Source: Lachnospiraceae bacterium
GTDB lineage: Bacteria > Bacillota > Clostridia > Lachnospirales > Lachnospiraceae
DNA length: 64,000 nt
Direction: 5' to 3'
NCBI GenBank assembly: GCA_017634975.1
Contig: JAGBMJ010000015.1
Span: 62,001 to 126,000, forward strand
Both the position numbers and the translations under genes were made by a program. The notes below the pieces were generated by a model, which was not told the origin of the DNA, searched no databases, and saw only the letters and a list, made by a program, of their open reading frames with translations. Shown here one piece after another: positions 8,918 to 17,948 of this stretch. Position 1 is the stretch's first letter; each line of letters begins with the position of its first letter.

Positions 8918-11377
8918 ATGAAACTGCATTTTCCGAAATTATACCGGTATGACCGCCGAATGGAGCATTGCTATATTGCGATCCCGTTTGCAAAGGGTGC
9001 ATTTACGGAAGAGGACCGTATCGTGGTGCTCGAAGATGATATGCAGATGCCGGTGCAGAGCAAGGTGACGTCAAGATATGAGGATGGCAGCGTGCGCTAC
9101 CTCTTCGTGCGTTTTCTGGCGGATCTGCCGGCGAATAAGAAAAAAGATCTGCAGGCAGAAGTGCTGAAAAAAGGGGAGGAGTGCGTTTCACCGGAGCGGG
9201 AGTACGCAGCTTTGACCGTGCAGTGCGATGGCAGCAGGATCACGGTGGATGGCGGCGAAGGCGGTCTGAAATTTACGGTCGCTGATAATGCAGAGCATGT
9301 TTTTGAATCCCTGTCGGATGGCAGAAAGGAGTATACGGCGGAGCAGTTTGCGGGACCGTATCTGAAGGACGGCCACGGGAAATACTATGTCCCTGCTCTC
9401 ACGGAATGGCGTGTGATCGAGGAAGGGCCTTTGGTGGCAGTGCTTCGCTGCAACGGGATCTGTATGCCGGAGAAACGAGGGGCGGGCTCTCGCGGTCTGC
9501 AACCGGGGGCAGATCTTCCGGAGGAACTCCCCGGCTTTGAACTGAAACTGACGGCATACGCGGGCAAGCCCTGGGTGGAGGTTTCCTATCGGCTGATCAA
9601 CGAAACCAGTGATCCGCTGCATGTGGCATCTTTGGTGTTTGCACTGAAAAAGGAGGATAACAGCCCGGGGGCAGAAGCTTTGTTGTCCTCCCTTGCTGAG
9701 GACAGAAGGACCGTCCCCCTGTCCGCAAAGGAAAAGGGCGATTCCGTAGGAGAAGGCAGCTTGGCGACCGGGGCCAATCCGACGGAGGGACCGTTGTATG
9801 AGACCACAGGGATCAAGTATCTGCCGGAGATCGAAAAGAGATTAGATCTACGAAAGGGACGTACCTGCGTGGGCAGTTCCAACTACAAGACTAATTTCCG
9901 TATCGGAGACGGGATCGCAGTAGAGCGTGTGGTGGATGCAAAGCATCTGGCGGGCGAAGCGAATGAGCATTTTGCGGAGGTTTTTTACGGAACGTTCTTT
10001 ACGGACTATACCGATGAGGCAGGCGGCGTGTGCGCAACGATCTTTCAGGCGCAGCAGAACTACCCCAAGGCGGTAAAGGCAGACAGGGACGGTATTTATG
10101 TGATGCTGGTGCCGGAAGATGTGGATCGTGTGGAGATGCAGTCCGGTATGAGTCGGGAGCAGCGCTTCCTTCTGCATTTCCATGAGGCGCAGGAGAGCCT
10201 GACCGAGATCGACAACCGCAGCCTGATCTATCAGATGCCGGACAAGGCATGGATCGATCCGGAAGTCTTCAAGGCGGCCGGTGTGATGCCGGATATCTTT
10301 GTGGATCGGGAGCAGATCCATGCTGAAGTGGAGATCGGCCTGATCTCCAAGGCAGATGCTCATGGCCGGAGCTATGGCATGCTCAATTTCGGTGATGCGC
10401 CGGATATGAACTATACCAGACAGGGGCGCGGGAAAGGCCGGCTGGTCTGGACCAATAACGAGTATGATTACCCGCACGCATGTGCATTGCTCTATGCGCG
10501 TACCGGCGAGCGGCGTTTTCTGGATTATATGATCGCAGCCGGCAGTCACTGGATGGATGTGGATGTATGCCACTACAGTAAGGATCCGCTGCTTTTGGGC
10601 GGACAGTGGGAACACACGGCCGGTCATTGCGTGGACGGATGTATGGTCTGCTCCCACGAATGGGTGGAAGGCCTGCTGGATTATTATCATTTCACCGGAG
10701 ATGAGCGTGCGCTGGAAACGGCGCTGGGGATCGGCGAAAATGTACGCCGCCTGCTGGAGACACCGATGTATCAGGTCAGCGGTGAGAGCAATGCCAGAGA
10801 GACCGGCTGGGCACTGCGTACTTTGACCGCCCTTTATATCGAGACCAACGATCCGAAATGGGTGGAAAAAGGGGAGTGGATCGTCGGACATTTTAAGGAA
10901 TGGACGGAGGGGTACGGAGAATGGATCGCGCCGTATACGGACAATACCCTGATCCGTACGGGGTTTATGATCTCTGTGGCGGTAGGCAGCCTGATGCGGT
11001 ATTATCGTGTATTCCCGTCAGAGGAACTCAAAGACCTGATCATGGGAGCTGTGGATGACCTGCTGGAGAACTGTCTGATGGCAAACGGGCTGTTCTATTA
11101 CAAAGAACTGCCGAGTTTAAACCGTCTGGGAAATAATACGCTCCTTCTGGAAGCCATGACGGTGGGATATGAGCTGACCGGGGATACAAAATATTTAGAG
11201 GCCGGCAGGACGACATTCTGGAGCAATATCCGTGATGTTTCCGGCGCTGCACTGGGGGATAAGCGGATCGTGGAGGATGCCGTGATCGTAAACGGAGGCC
11301 CCACCAAATCGTTTGCACAGAGCTGTGTGCCGCTTTCGGTATATTACAAGGCGATCGCGGATGCGGGAATGCTTTGA
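8918..11377 (+). CDS. YetA/PcRGLX-like protein, candidate exo-rhamnogalacturonan lyase (PL26-like)
   Basis: An 819-residue protein without a signal peptide, so probably cytoplasmic. The N-terminal 200 residues (YIAIPFAKGAFTEEDRIVVLED, then VQSKVTSRYEDGSVRYLFVRF) resemble the RIFT-barrel domain of B. subtilis YetA and of fungal PcRGLX, an exo-rhamnogalacturonan lyase. A beta-rich middle section follows, then an alpha-toroid-like region (about 430-819) with repeated aromatic helices. Start ATG 8918 follows AGGAGGA. It would release unsaturated galacturonosyl-rhamnose units from RG-I chains; the KdgF-like cupin just upstream would process unsaturated uronate. Assigned by eye from domain pattern; catalytic residues were not verified. 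Confidence 0.65.
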   Translation: MKLHFPKLYRYDRRMEHCYIAIPFAKGAFTEEDRIVVLEDDMQMPVQSKVTSRYEDGSVRYLFVRFLADLPANKKKDLQAEVLKKGEECVSPEREYAALTVQCDGSRITVDGGEGGLKFTVADNAEHVFESLSDGRKEYTAEQFAGPYLKDGHGKYYVPALTEWRVIEEGPLVAVLRCNGICMPEKRGAGSRGLQPGADLPEELPGFELKLTAYAGKPWVEVSYRLINETSDPLHVASLVFALKKEDNSPGAEALLSSLAEDRRTVPLSAKEKGDSVGEGSLATGANPTEGPLYETTGIKYLPEIEKRLDLRKGRTCVGSSNYKTNFRIGDGIAVERVVDAKHLAGEANEHFAEVFYGTFFTDYTDEAGGVCATIFQAQQNYPKAVKADRDGIYVMLVPEDVDRVEMQSGMSREQRFLLHFHEAQESLTEIDNRSLIYQMPDKAWIDPEVFKAAGVMPDIFVDREQIHAEVEIGLISKADAHGRSYGMLNFGDAPDMNYTRQGRGKGRLVWTNNEYDYPHACALLYARTGERRFLDYMIAAGSHWMDVDVCHYSKDPLLLGGQWEHTAGHCVDGCMVCSHEWVEGLLDYYHFTGDERALETALGIGENVRRLLETPMYQVSGESNARETGWALRTLTALYIETNDPKWVEKGEWIVGHFKEWTEGYGEWIAPYTDNTLIRTGFMISVAVGSLMRYYRVFPSEELKDLIMGAVDDLLENCLMANGLFYYKELPSLNRLGNNTLLLEAMTVGYELTGDTKYLEAGRTTFWSNIRDVSGAALGDKRIVEDAVIVNGGPTKSFAQSCVPLSVYYKAIADAGML

Positions 11378-11461
11378 AAAGAGATGGGCAAAGCTGTGTG
11401 ACGGTGCCGGAAAGCGGTTCCTGCAGCTGCAGAGAATAGAGGATTACGGGAGAATACGTGA

Positions 11462-12880
11462 ATGGATGCGGGATCAGGTGTAAAAAAGCATAAGATCGAT
11501 ATGACGCAGGGACCGATCATGAGGAACATTTTCCTTTTTGCGATCCCGATCGTGATCGGTAATATCCTGCAGCAGCTTTATACAACTGTGGATACGCTGG
11601 TGATCGGTAATTATTGCGGACACACTTCCCTGGCCGCCGTCGGTACGAGCTCGCAGCCGGTGGAAGTATTGCTGTGTATTTTTCTGGGGATCGGTACCGG
11701 TGTTTCCATTCTGATCTCACAGTATATCGGCGCGCAACGTTCGGAGCAGGTAAAGAACTGTGTTGCTACGGCTAATGGTTTTGTGTATCTCTGCGGCATT
11801 CCCGTGGGGATCCTCGGGTGGATCCTGACACCGGCGATCCTGGATTTTATGGGAGTCCCGGCCGATACGAGAGAAGCGGCACAGATCTATACACGCCTGG
11901 TCTTTTGTGGGACGCTGGGCAACATCGGTTACAATATGAATGCCGGCATACTGCGCGGGCTTGGTGACAGCCGTGCATCCCTGTGGTTTCTGGTGGTGTC
12001 CTGTGCAGCCAATATCATTCTCGACCTGACGTTTGTAGCAGGCATCGGGATGGATGTGAGCGGAGCGGCGCTGGCAACCGGCATTGCGATGTATCTGTCA
12101 TGGTTTGTGAGCGTAGCTTATATCAGAAAAAAATTTCCGGAGCTCGGATTTACATTGCTTCCGCGGAAACTGCATAAGGAGGAACTGCGTCGTATCATCG
12201 GCATCGGTCTGCCGATCGGCTTGAATAACTCGCTGTATTCCTTCGGGCACATGGCACTGCAGACGCTGGTGAATGCGCAGGGGTCTGTCTTTATGGCGGG
12301 GGCCTCCGTAGCCGGACGCATCACCGGTGTGGCGGGGATAGCGGTACAGGCGCTCTCGGCGGCAGCTACGACGTTTTCCGGACAGAACTTCGGTGCGCAG
12401 CGGTATGACCGCCTGCGGGATGGTCATATCCGCATTCCTCTGGCCAACGGCCTTGTCACCTTTGCATTTGCGATGATGCTGATCGGATTCCGCACACCCA
12501 TCCTGCGGATCTTCAATAAAGACGAAATGGTGCTGATGTATGCCAATCGTTATGTTGTGGTGATGCTTTTCTCCCAGTGGATCTACGCGATCTTTAATGT
12601 GATGATCTGTCTCGTGAACGGTACGGGCAGAGTGCGGTATACCACCATCGTGAATGTCCTGATGCTGTGGGCAGTACGCATTCCGGTAGCCTCTCTGATC
12701 AACCGTTTTTATGATGGTACCTGGGTGATGCTCTGCTTTCCGATCTCCTTCAGTTTCGGACTGCTTTGTATGATCGGTTATTACATCTTCTGTAAGAGCT
12801 GGCGGGAGATCCTGTTTCAGGAGGTCATGCCGGAGAGATTCACGGATCGTATTTTATTCCTTAAAAAACTGCATTTCTGA
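11462..12880 (+). CDS. MATE-family efflux transporter
   Basis: A 472-residue membrane protein with about 12 hydrophobic helices. The N-terminal half carries [35 protein letters not shown], characteristic of MATE (NorM/DinF-type) exporters; the second half repeats the fold ([16 protein letters not shown], then [14 protein letters not shown]). Such proteins export cationic drugs or metabolites using a Na+ or H+ gradient. ATG 11462 has only a weak upstream GGGAG. The 3' end overlaps the convergent chemoreceptor gene by 27 bp. Substrate not predictable. Confidence 0.9.
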   Translation: MDAGSGVKKHKIDMTQGPIMRNIFLFAIPIVIGNILQQLYTTVDTLVIGNYCGHTSLAAVGTSSQPVEVLLCIFLGIGTGVSILISQYIGAQRSEQVKNCVATANGFVYLCGIPVGILGWILTPAILDFMGVPADTREAAQIYTRLVFCGTLGNIGYNMNAGILRGLGDSRASLWFLVVSCAANIILDLTFVAGIGMDVSGAALATGIAMYLSWFVSVAYIRKKFPELGFTLLPRKLHKEELRRIIGIGLPIGLNNSLYSFGHMALQTLVNAQGSVFMAGASVAGRITGVAGIAVQALSAAATTFSGQNFGAQRYDRLRDGHIRIPLANGLVTFAFAMMLIGFRTPILRIFNKDEMVLMYANRYVVVMLFSQWIYAIFNVMICLVNGTGRVRYTTIVNVLMLWAVRIPVASLINRFYDGTWVMLCFPISFSFGLLCMIGYYIFCKSWREILFQEVMPERFTDRILFLKKLHF

Positions 12881-14869
12881 CAGTAATTCTTCTGCTACAT
12901 TTTTCAGTTCTTCGGCTGTACCATGCAGTGTACTTACGGCTGCACTCATTTCTTCCATAGAGGCCGAGGTTTCTTCCGTGGCTGCCGCATTTTCTTCCGA
13001 GATCGCCGAGAGGGAACTCATCGCATCGACCACCACATCTTTGGAAGCATCACAATCCTCTGCTGCCTGGCGGATGGTATCTATGCCGGCTACCGTCCGG
13101 TTGATATCTGTGATCAGCGTTTCGATGCTCTGCAGTGCATCGGACAATACCTCTCGCTGCATTTCCGTAGCTTTGTGTACTTCATCGGCCTGACGGACAG
13201 CTTTCTGCGATTCCTCCAGAAGCAATTCCATTTCCTTGCGGATCTCGGTTGCCATATGGGAGGAATCGTCTGCCAGATGTCCGATCTCTTCCGCGACTAC
13301 GGCAAAGCCTCTGCCGGCCTCGCCTGCTCTGGCGGCCTCAATCGAAGCATTTAGTGCCAGCAGATTGGTCTGGGAGGCGATGGAGTTGATGGAGGTAACC
13401 TTCTGGCTGATCCGCTCTACGGCATCGCTGGTGGAGCGGATCTTATCAGAGATGTCATCGATGGCCACACTCATTTCCTGAGAGGTAGCATCCAGTTTCT
13501 TCATCTGATCGGCAGTCTCTGTACTGTTTGCGTTCATGCCGCCGGCCATGGAGGCCAGGTTTTCCGCACTTTTCGTGACATTGCGGATGTTATCACTGAT
13601 GCGCCCGGTATTCTCGCTGGCGTGCTGGATCTCGTCTGCCTGCTGACCGGCGCCGGTCGCGATCTCCTGGATGGCCTTTGCCACATCTTCCGAGGTGATC
13701 GCCATCTGTCCGGCGGAATCTGCCAGTTCCTCCGAAGAACAGGTCACCTTGCCGGCTGAATTTTTGATCTTTTCTACGATGTCTTCGAGTTTCTCGACCA
13801 ATGCATTGGCAGAGGCAATCATCCTGCCGAATTCATCTTTACGGCCCGCATAGCCGTTTACCTTCCGGAATTCGCCGTTGGCCAGTTTATCCAGCGTTTC
13901 ATTTAACACTCCAACCGGTTTGGTGAAGGAAGCTGCCATCTGCAGTGCAATGATACTGGCGATCGCAAGCATCATTACACCCATTGCCACGATGATCAGA
14001 GAGGTGCTTTTGGCAGAGGCCATGGTTGCGTTGTAATCACGCTCCATTACGATCACCCAGCCGGTCAGTTCGAGGCGGCGGAAGGATATGATCATTTTCT
14101 TTCCGCCCTCGGTTGCGATATAGGTACCGCTTTCTTCCGATTGCCCACGGGTAAAGTATTCCGCACCGCTGCGATCATCCGGCTCATCTTCCGCCATGAT
14201 CTCGTGATCCGAATCCGCCAGCACGGCACCGTCTCTTCCGCAGATCAGGATGCGGCTGTCGGCATCGGCTTCTTCTGCAAGAAAAGCGTGGAGATACCCA
14301 ATGTCATACATACGGGTGATCACGCCCAGGATCGTACTTTCATCCTCGGTTTTGATCGGCACTGCCGGCACGATGATACGGCTGCCTGTGGTCTTGCTGA
14401 TGATCACATCGGAGATATAGATATTGCCTTTCATCGCTTCCAGATAGTAATCACGGGTAGCCACATTTACCAGGGAACCCTTGGAACGCACCATCTGCTG
14501 GCCTCTGGGATCGATCAGTACCGTGGGGTTGTCATCTCCCAGATCGGCATCGATCATCTGCAGGAATTTCGTCATCTCCTGAAATTTTGATGCCTGTACC
14601 GGTGCCGGTGCCGAGAGATATTCACGCATCGACGGTGCGGCAGCGACGGCCTGGATGGCGCTGATATTGCGTTTCAACAGACCGGAAAACTCGCTCTCCA
14701 CGATATCGAGCTGTTTGCTGTTGAGAGATTCTGCGCTTTCCTGTGCCGTGCGGTTGGCATTCACATAGCTGACTGCGATAGCGATCGCCAGCGGGATCGC
14801 GCAGACCAGCAGCATTACCAGGATCAGCTGTGTCTTGATGCTTTTTTCTTTTCCTTTTTTCTCGTTCAT
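12854..14869 (-). CDS. Methyl-accepting chemotaxis protein
   Basis: A 671-residue chemoreceptor: membrane helix at about residues 13-37, extracytoplasmic Cache-type ligand domain to about 285 (with [22 protein letters not shown], typical of dCache), second helix ([20 protein letters not shown]), HAMP linker, and a long signalling coiled coil with the conserved hairpin tip [33 protein letters not shown]. There is no C-terminal pentapeptide tether for CheR/CheB. The GGAGGG upstream of ATG 14869 supports the start. It follows the serine hydrolase on the same strand after 42 bp, and its 3' end overlaps the MATE gene. The organism is therefore probably motile; the ligand is unknown. Confidence 0.95.
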   Translation of the reverse strand: MNEKKGKEKSIKTQLILVMLLVCAIPLAIAIAVSYVNANRTAQESAESLNSKQLDIVESEFSGLLKRNISAIQAVAAAPSMREYLSAPAPVQASKFQEMTKFLQMIDADLGDDNPTVLIDPRGQQMVRSKGSLVNVATRDYYLEAMKGNIYISDVIISKTTGSRIIVPAVPIKTEDESTILGVITRMYDIGYLHAFLAEEADADSRILICGRDGAVLADSDHEIMAEDEPDDRSGAEYFTRGQSEESGTYIATEGGKKMIISFRRLELTGWVIVMERDYNATMASAKSTSLIIVAMGVMMLAIASIIALQMAASFTKPVGVLNETLDKLANGEFRKVNGYAGRKDEFGRMIASANALVEKLEDIVEKIKNSAGKVTCSSEELADSAGQMAITSEDVAKAIQEIATGAGQQADEIQHASENTGRISDNIRNVTKSAENLASMAGGMNANSTETADQMKKLDATSQEMSVAIDDISDKIRSTSDAVERISQKVTSINSIASQTNLLALNASIEAARAGEAGRGFAVVAEEIGHLADDSSHMATEIRKEMELLLEESQKAVRQADEVHKATEMQREVLSDALQSIETLITDINRTVAGIDTIRQAAEDCDASKDVVVDAMSSLSAISEENAAATEETSASMEEMSAAVSTLHGTAEELKNVAEELLSEMQFFKE

Positions 14870-14911
14870 ACGTTAACCCTCCAATCCCCTGAATGATTTA
14901 TAATTGCTGAT

Positions 14912-16303
14912 TTATTGGAACCTGATCGGTACCCCTTCAAAAAATCCGTTAAACTCACCGAAGCAGGTCTCTTCGATCTTGCGGATATACAGAGTGGGTT
15001 TGCTGTCTTTTACATTCAGCACAAAGTGCATACTGCCGACATATTCGTCCAGGATCTGCGCGTACAGATACAGGCTGCCGTCCTTCTGTGGGAAGCCCTG
15101 TGTATAGATGGTCTGCTGATACTTTGGATCCCTGGTCTTTGCAGGCACCTCCAGGCTGTACGGAAAGACGAAGCGGTGCGAACCGGTGGTCAGGACCAGC
15201 TCATGATCGTTTGCTTCCAGTGATGAGAAGCCGGATTTGTTGGGCTGTAACTCCCACTTGCCGAAAAGGGCAGTGTTTGCTGCGGGGGCAGCACCCGCGG
15301 TCTGCTGCGGCAGCGCAGCCCCCGGATTTTCCGGCACCGGATCCGGTTCAACACCCAGTTCCAGAGCGACCCTGCGTATCTCATCCAGTATATACTGTGT
15401 ACCGCCGCCGATCATCTGCGTATCCGCGGTGGTCACAAAGATCAGTTCCTGCTTCGGGTAGATCACCACATACTGTCCGCCCATACCGTACATCATGATA
15501 CCGCCGTCCCGTACCATCCAGAACTGGCAGCCGTAGCCCATCTTTTCGTCGAGTGTTTTACCATCATGCAGGTTGGAGGTATGATAGGACATGGCATCTT
15601 TGACAAACGCTGCGTAACGTTTCCAGAAGGTTTTATCATAAATGCTGTCCGCACAGCCGCAGATATCCGGAAAGTCTCGGTCCAGAGTATCGTTATAGAG
15701 CGCCAGAAGCAGGCGTGCCACCTTCATCAGATCTTCCGTGGTGCAGACCAGGCCGGATCCGCCGATCTCGCTGCCGAACGGGTCCTTAAGAACGTAGGCT
15801 TCCCCGGAAAAACCGATGGCATCGAGATACACTTCTCTTAAATAATCCAGGATTCCCTTTCCGCTGATTTTTTTGACCAGTGCCGCCAGAGTATGCGCGG
15901 AGGAAGTATCGTATTTAAAGATCATACCGGGACGGTGATCCGGCGGTGTCGTAAAGAAGGATTCCACCCAGTTGGATCGCATATTGACCTTGTATGTGGT
16001 AGACGCATGGCAGGTGCGCATCTCCAGCATATCCTTGATTGTCATCGCTGCCAGATACGGATGCGGCTCTGCCGGTGTATATTCCGGAAAGTACCGGAGG
16101 ACGGGATCCGTAAGGGAAAGACGGTTTTCCGCGAGCAGGGCGCCTACGGCCAGAGCGGTAAACGCCTTCGTGACCGAGAACATCCGGTGCGGGGCATTTT
16201 TTTGAAAGCACCCGAAACATTCATCCTGCAGGATCCGGTCTTTCTGCCGGATCGTAATGCTGTGCATGGGAAAAGGGAAAGCGCCTGCGTTAAAGTGACT
16301 CAT
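14912..16303 (-). CDS. Serine hydrolase of the beta-lactamase/PBP (class C-like) family
   Basis: A 463-residue protein with the active-site SVTK (Ser43, Lys46) and a second motif around Tyr131 (FKYDTSSAH), as in class C beta-lactamase-like esterases and D-amino-acid peptidases. The C-terminal 120 residues form a separate beta-rich domain. No signal peptide is evident. The start is ATG 16303 because its minus-strand leader carries CAGGAGG 7 bases upstream; the frame is open further upstream but without a ribosome site. It has its own promoter (16337-16366), overlapped by a direct repeat. The chemoreceptor gene follows 42 bp downstream. Reaction unknown; it need not hydrolyse beta-lactams. Confidence 0.85.
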   Translation of the reverse strand: MSHFNAGAFPFPMHSITIRQKDRILQDECFGCFQKNAPHRMFSVTKAFTALAVGALLAENRLSLTDPVLRYFPEYTPAEPHPYLAAMTIKDMLEMRTCHASTTYKVNMRSNWVESFFTTPPDHRPGMIFKYDTSSAHTLAALVKKISGKGILDYLREVYLDAIGFSGEAYVLKDPFGSEIGGSGLVCTTEDLMKVARLLLALYNDTLDRDFPDICGCADSIYDKTFWKRYAAFVKDAMSYHTSNLHDGKTLDEKMGYGCQFWMVRDGGIMMYGMGGQYVVIYPKQELIFVTTADTQMIGGGTQYILDEIRRVALELGVEPDPVPENPGAALPQQTAGAAPAANTALFGKWELQPNKSGFSSLEANDHELVLTTGSHRFVFPYSLEVPAKTRDPKYQQTIYTQGFPQKDGSLYLYAQILDEYVGSMHFVLNVKDSKPTLYIRKIEETCFGEFNGFFEGVPIRFQ

Positions 16304-16336
16304 AAGCAACCTCCTGTAGAATATCCTTTTATCATC

Positions 16337-16366
16337 AGTATAACATGTTAAAAAGTGTTCGTTCAA
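16337..16366 (-). promoter_or_regulatory. Promoter of the serine hydrolase gene
   Basis: On the minus strand: TTGAAC (16361-16366), 18-bp spacer, TATACT (16337-16342). The predicted transcript start is about 30 bases before ATG 16303. Confidence 0.65.
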
Positions 16367-16392
16367 TAAGACTTTTTTAATGTTCGTTTAAT
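16356..16392. repeat. 12-bp direct repeat, operator candidate
   Basis: TGTTCGTTCAAT (16356-16367) and TGTTCGTTTAAT (16381-16392), 11/12 identical and 25 bp apart. The first copy covers the -35 of the minus-strand promoter and the second lies just upstream of a TTGACA (16394-16399) facing the VTC operon, so one protein could control both divergent units. Confidence 0.45.
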
Positions 16393-16449
16393 CTTGACAC
16401 CGTATCATCACATCATAAACAGGAGATTTCTTGAAAGGAAGTGACGGAT

Positions 16450-17232
16450 ATGAGTGAATACAGAGAAGTGTTCCAGAGAAAAGAGATCAAATATCTGCTG
16501 AATGAGATGCAGTACAGGGAATTGACGGTTTTTCTGGAAGACATGGCCAGGATCGATGAATACGGTTTATCACGGATCAACAATATATACTATGATACTC
16601 CGGATCACAGGCTGGTGCGAACATCGATGGAAAAACCGCTGTATAAGGAAAAGCTGAGGCTGCGCTCCTATGGGACAGCAAATGATGAGACGAATGCCTT
16701 CCTGGAGATCAAAAAGAAATATGCAGGTGTCGTATACAAACGGCGCATTTCCGGAAAATACAAAGATCTGTATGCATACCTTTCGGGGGTGAAAAACGAT
16801 CTGGGAACATCGCAGATCGCAAAAGAGATAAGGGCATTCCGGCAGCTGTACGGAGAACTGCTGCCGGCAATGAGCATCTGTTATGACCGTATCGCTCTGG
16901 CGGGAACAGAGGATAAAGATCTTCGGATCACCTTTGACAGCAATATCGAGTGGAATGCCGAATGCAGCGATCTGAGAAGGATCCCGAAAGGGAATCCGTT
17001 ATTGCAGCCGGGGCAGCATCTGATGGAGATAAAGGTGAGTAATGCTTTTCCGCGAAAGCTTTCGGAAAAACTCAGCGAACTGAACATTTTTCCCACATCT
17101 TACTCGAAATACGGTGCAGGATATTCGGATATGTTAAGAAGAGCATGGGCAGGAGAGACAAGAACTGCCAGTACGGCAGGGAACAGAGATCGGGAATACG
17201 GGAGAAGGAAAGGAGAGATGGCATATGTTTAA
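16450..17232 (+). CDS. VTC-domain protein (polyphosphate polymerase-like)
   Basis: A 260-residue protein of the VTC/CYTH tunnel-fold superfamily: RKEIKYLLNEMQYRELTVFLEDM at the N-end, YYDTPDHRLVRTSMEKPLYKEKLRLRSYG with the RxR motif, then FLEIKKKYAGVVYKRRI and the final MEIKVSNAFP. In yeast Vtc4 this domain makes polyphosphate from ATP; bacterial proteins of this set are less well characterised. ATG 16450 is preferred to an in-frame GTG at 16441 because AAAGGAA ends 9 bases before it. The gene overlaps the DUF4956 gene by 8 bp and belongs to a three-gene unit with it and the carbohydrate-binding lipoprotein. Confidence 0.85.
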   Translation: MSEYREVFQRKEIKYLLNEMQYRELTVFLEDMARIDEYGLSRINNIYYDTPDHRLVRTSMEKPLYKEKLRLRSYGTANDETNAFLEIKKKYAGVVYKRRISGKYKDLYAYLSGVKNDLGTSQIAKEIRAFRQLYGELLPAMSICYDRIALAGTEDKDLRITFDSNIEWNAECSDLRRIPKGNPLLQPGQHLMEIKVSNAFPRKLSEKLSELNIFPTSYSKYGAGYSDMLRRAWAGETRTASTAGNRDREYGRRKGEMAYV

Positions 17233-17905
17233 TACGATTTTTACATCCGTCTTATCGGGCGGTACTTTTAGCGGAAGCGAATTTGTGATCGTTACGGCGG
17301 CGGCATTTCTGTGCGGGCTTATCATAGCAGGAGCGTATCGGCTCAAAAGCCGGTATTCGGACAGTTTTGTGACCACACTGGTGCTGCTGCCGATGATCGT
17401 GGAACTGGTGATCATCCTTGTTAACGGAAATCTGGGAGTGGGTGTCGCAGTGGCGGGGGCTTTCAGTCTGGTGCGGTTCCGTTCGGCTCCGGGACGCGGT
17501 CAGGAGATCACCGGCATATTCCTTGCGATGGCAGTCGGGCTTGCTGCGGGAATGGGATACATAGGGATAGCGCTTCTGTTCTCTCTGCTGGTATCGGGGG
17601 TAAATCTCCTTCTGAAATTTCTGCATTTCGGCGCGGAAAGTAAGGGGATGCAGATGTTGAAGATCGCCGTTCCGGAGAATCTGGATTATGAGAACCGGTT
17701 TGAAGATACGTTTCGTAAGTACCTGAAGGAATACAGCTATGAGGATGTGCGTACGACAAATATGGGAAGCCTTTACAAGCTTACGCTGAGCGTGGTCCTG
17801 AAAGAGAACGCTTCCTCTCGTGAATTACTGGATGAGCTAAGAACACTCAACGGAAATCTGGACATAAGCCTGGGACGTATGGTCGAAGCACGGGAAGCAC
17901 TGTAA
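17225..17905 (+). CDS. DUF4956 membrane protein
   Basis: A 226-residue protein with about four hydrophobic helices in residues 15-130 (FVIVTAAAFLCGLIIAGAY; LVLLPMIVELVIILVNG; GIFLAMAVGLAAGMGYIGIALLFSLLV), a conserved cytoplasmic loop FSLVRFRSAPGRGQEI, and a C-terminal soluble alpha/beta domain of about 90 residues. This pattern matches DUF4956, which is regularly encoded next to VTC-domain proteins. The start overlaps the end of the VTC gene, so translation is coupled. Likely a membrane partner of the VTC protein; biochemical role unknown. Confidence 0.85.
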   Translation: MFNTIFTSVLSGGTFSGSEFVIVTAAAFLCGLIIAGAYRLKSRYSDSFVTTLVLLPMIVELVIILVNGNLGVGVAVAGAFSLVRFRSAPGRGQEITGIFLAMAVGLAAGMGYIGIALLFSLLVSGVNLLLKFLHFGAESKGMQMLKIAVPENLDYENRFEDTFRKYLKEYSYEDVRTTNMGSLYKLTLSVVLKENASSRELLDELRTLNGNLDISLGRMVEAREAL

Positions 17906-17948
17906 ACAACGTTAACGAAAATCATAGATCAGAAGGGAGAAGAAGCAT

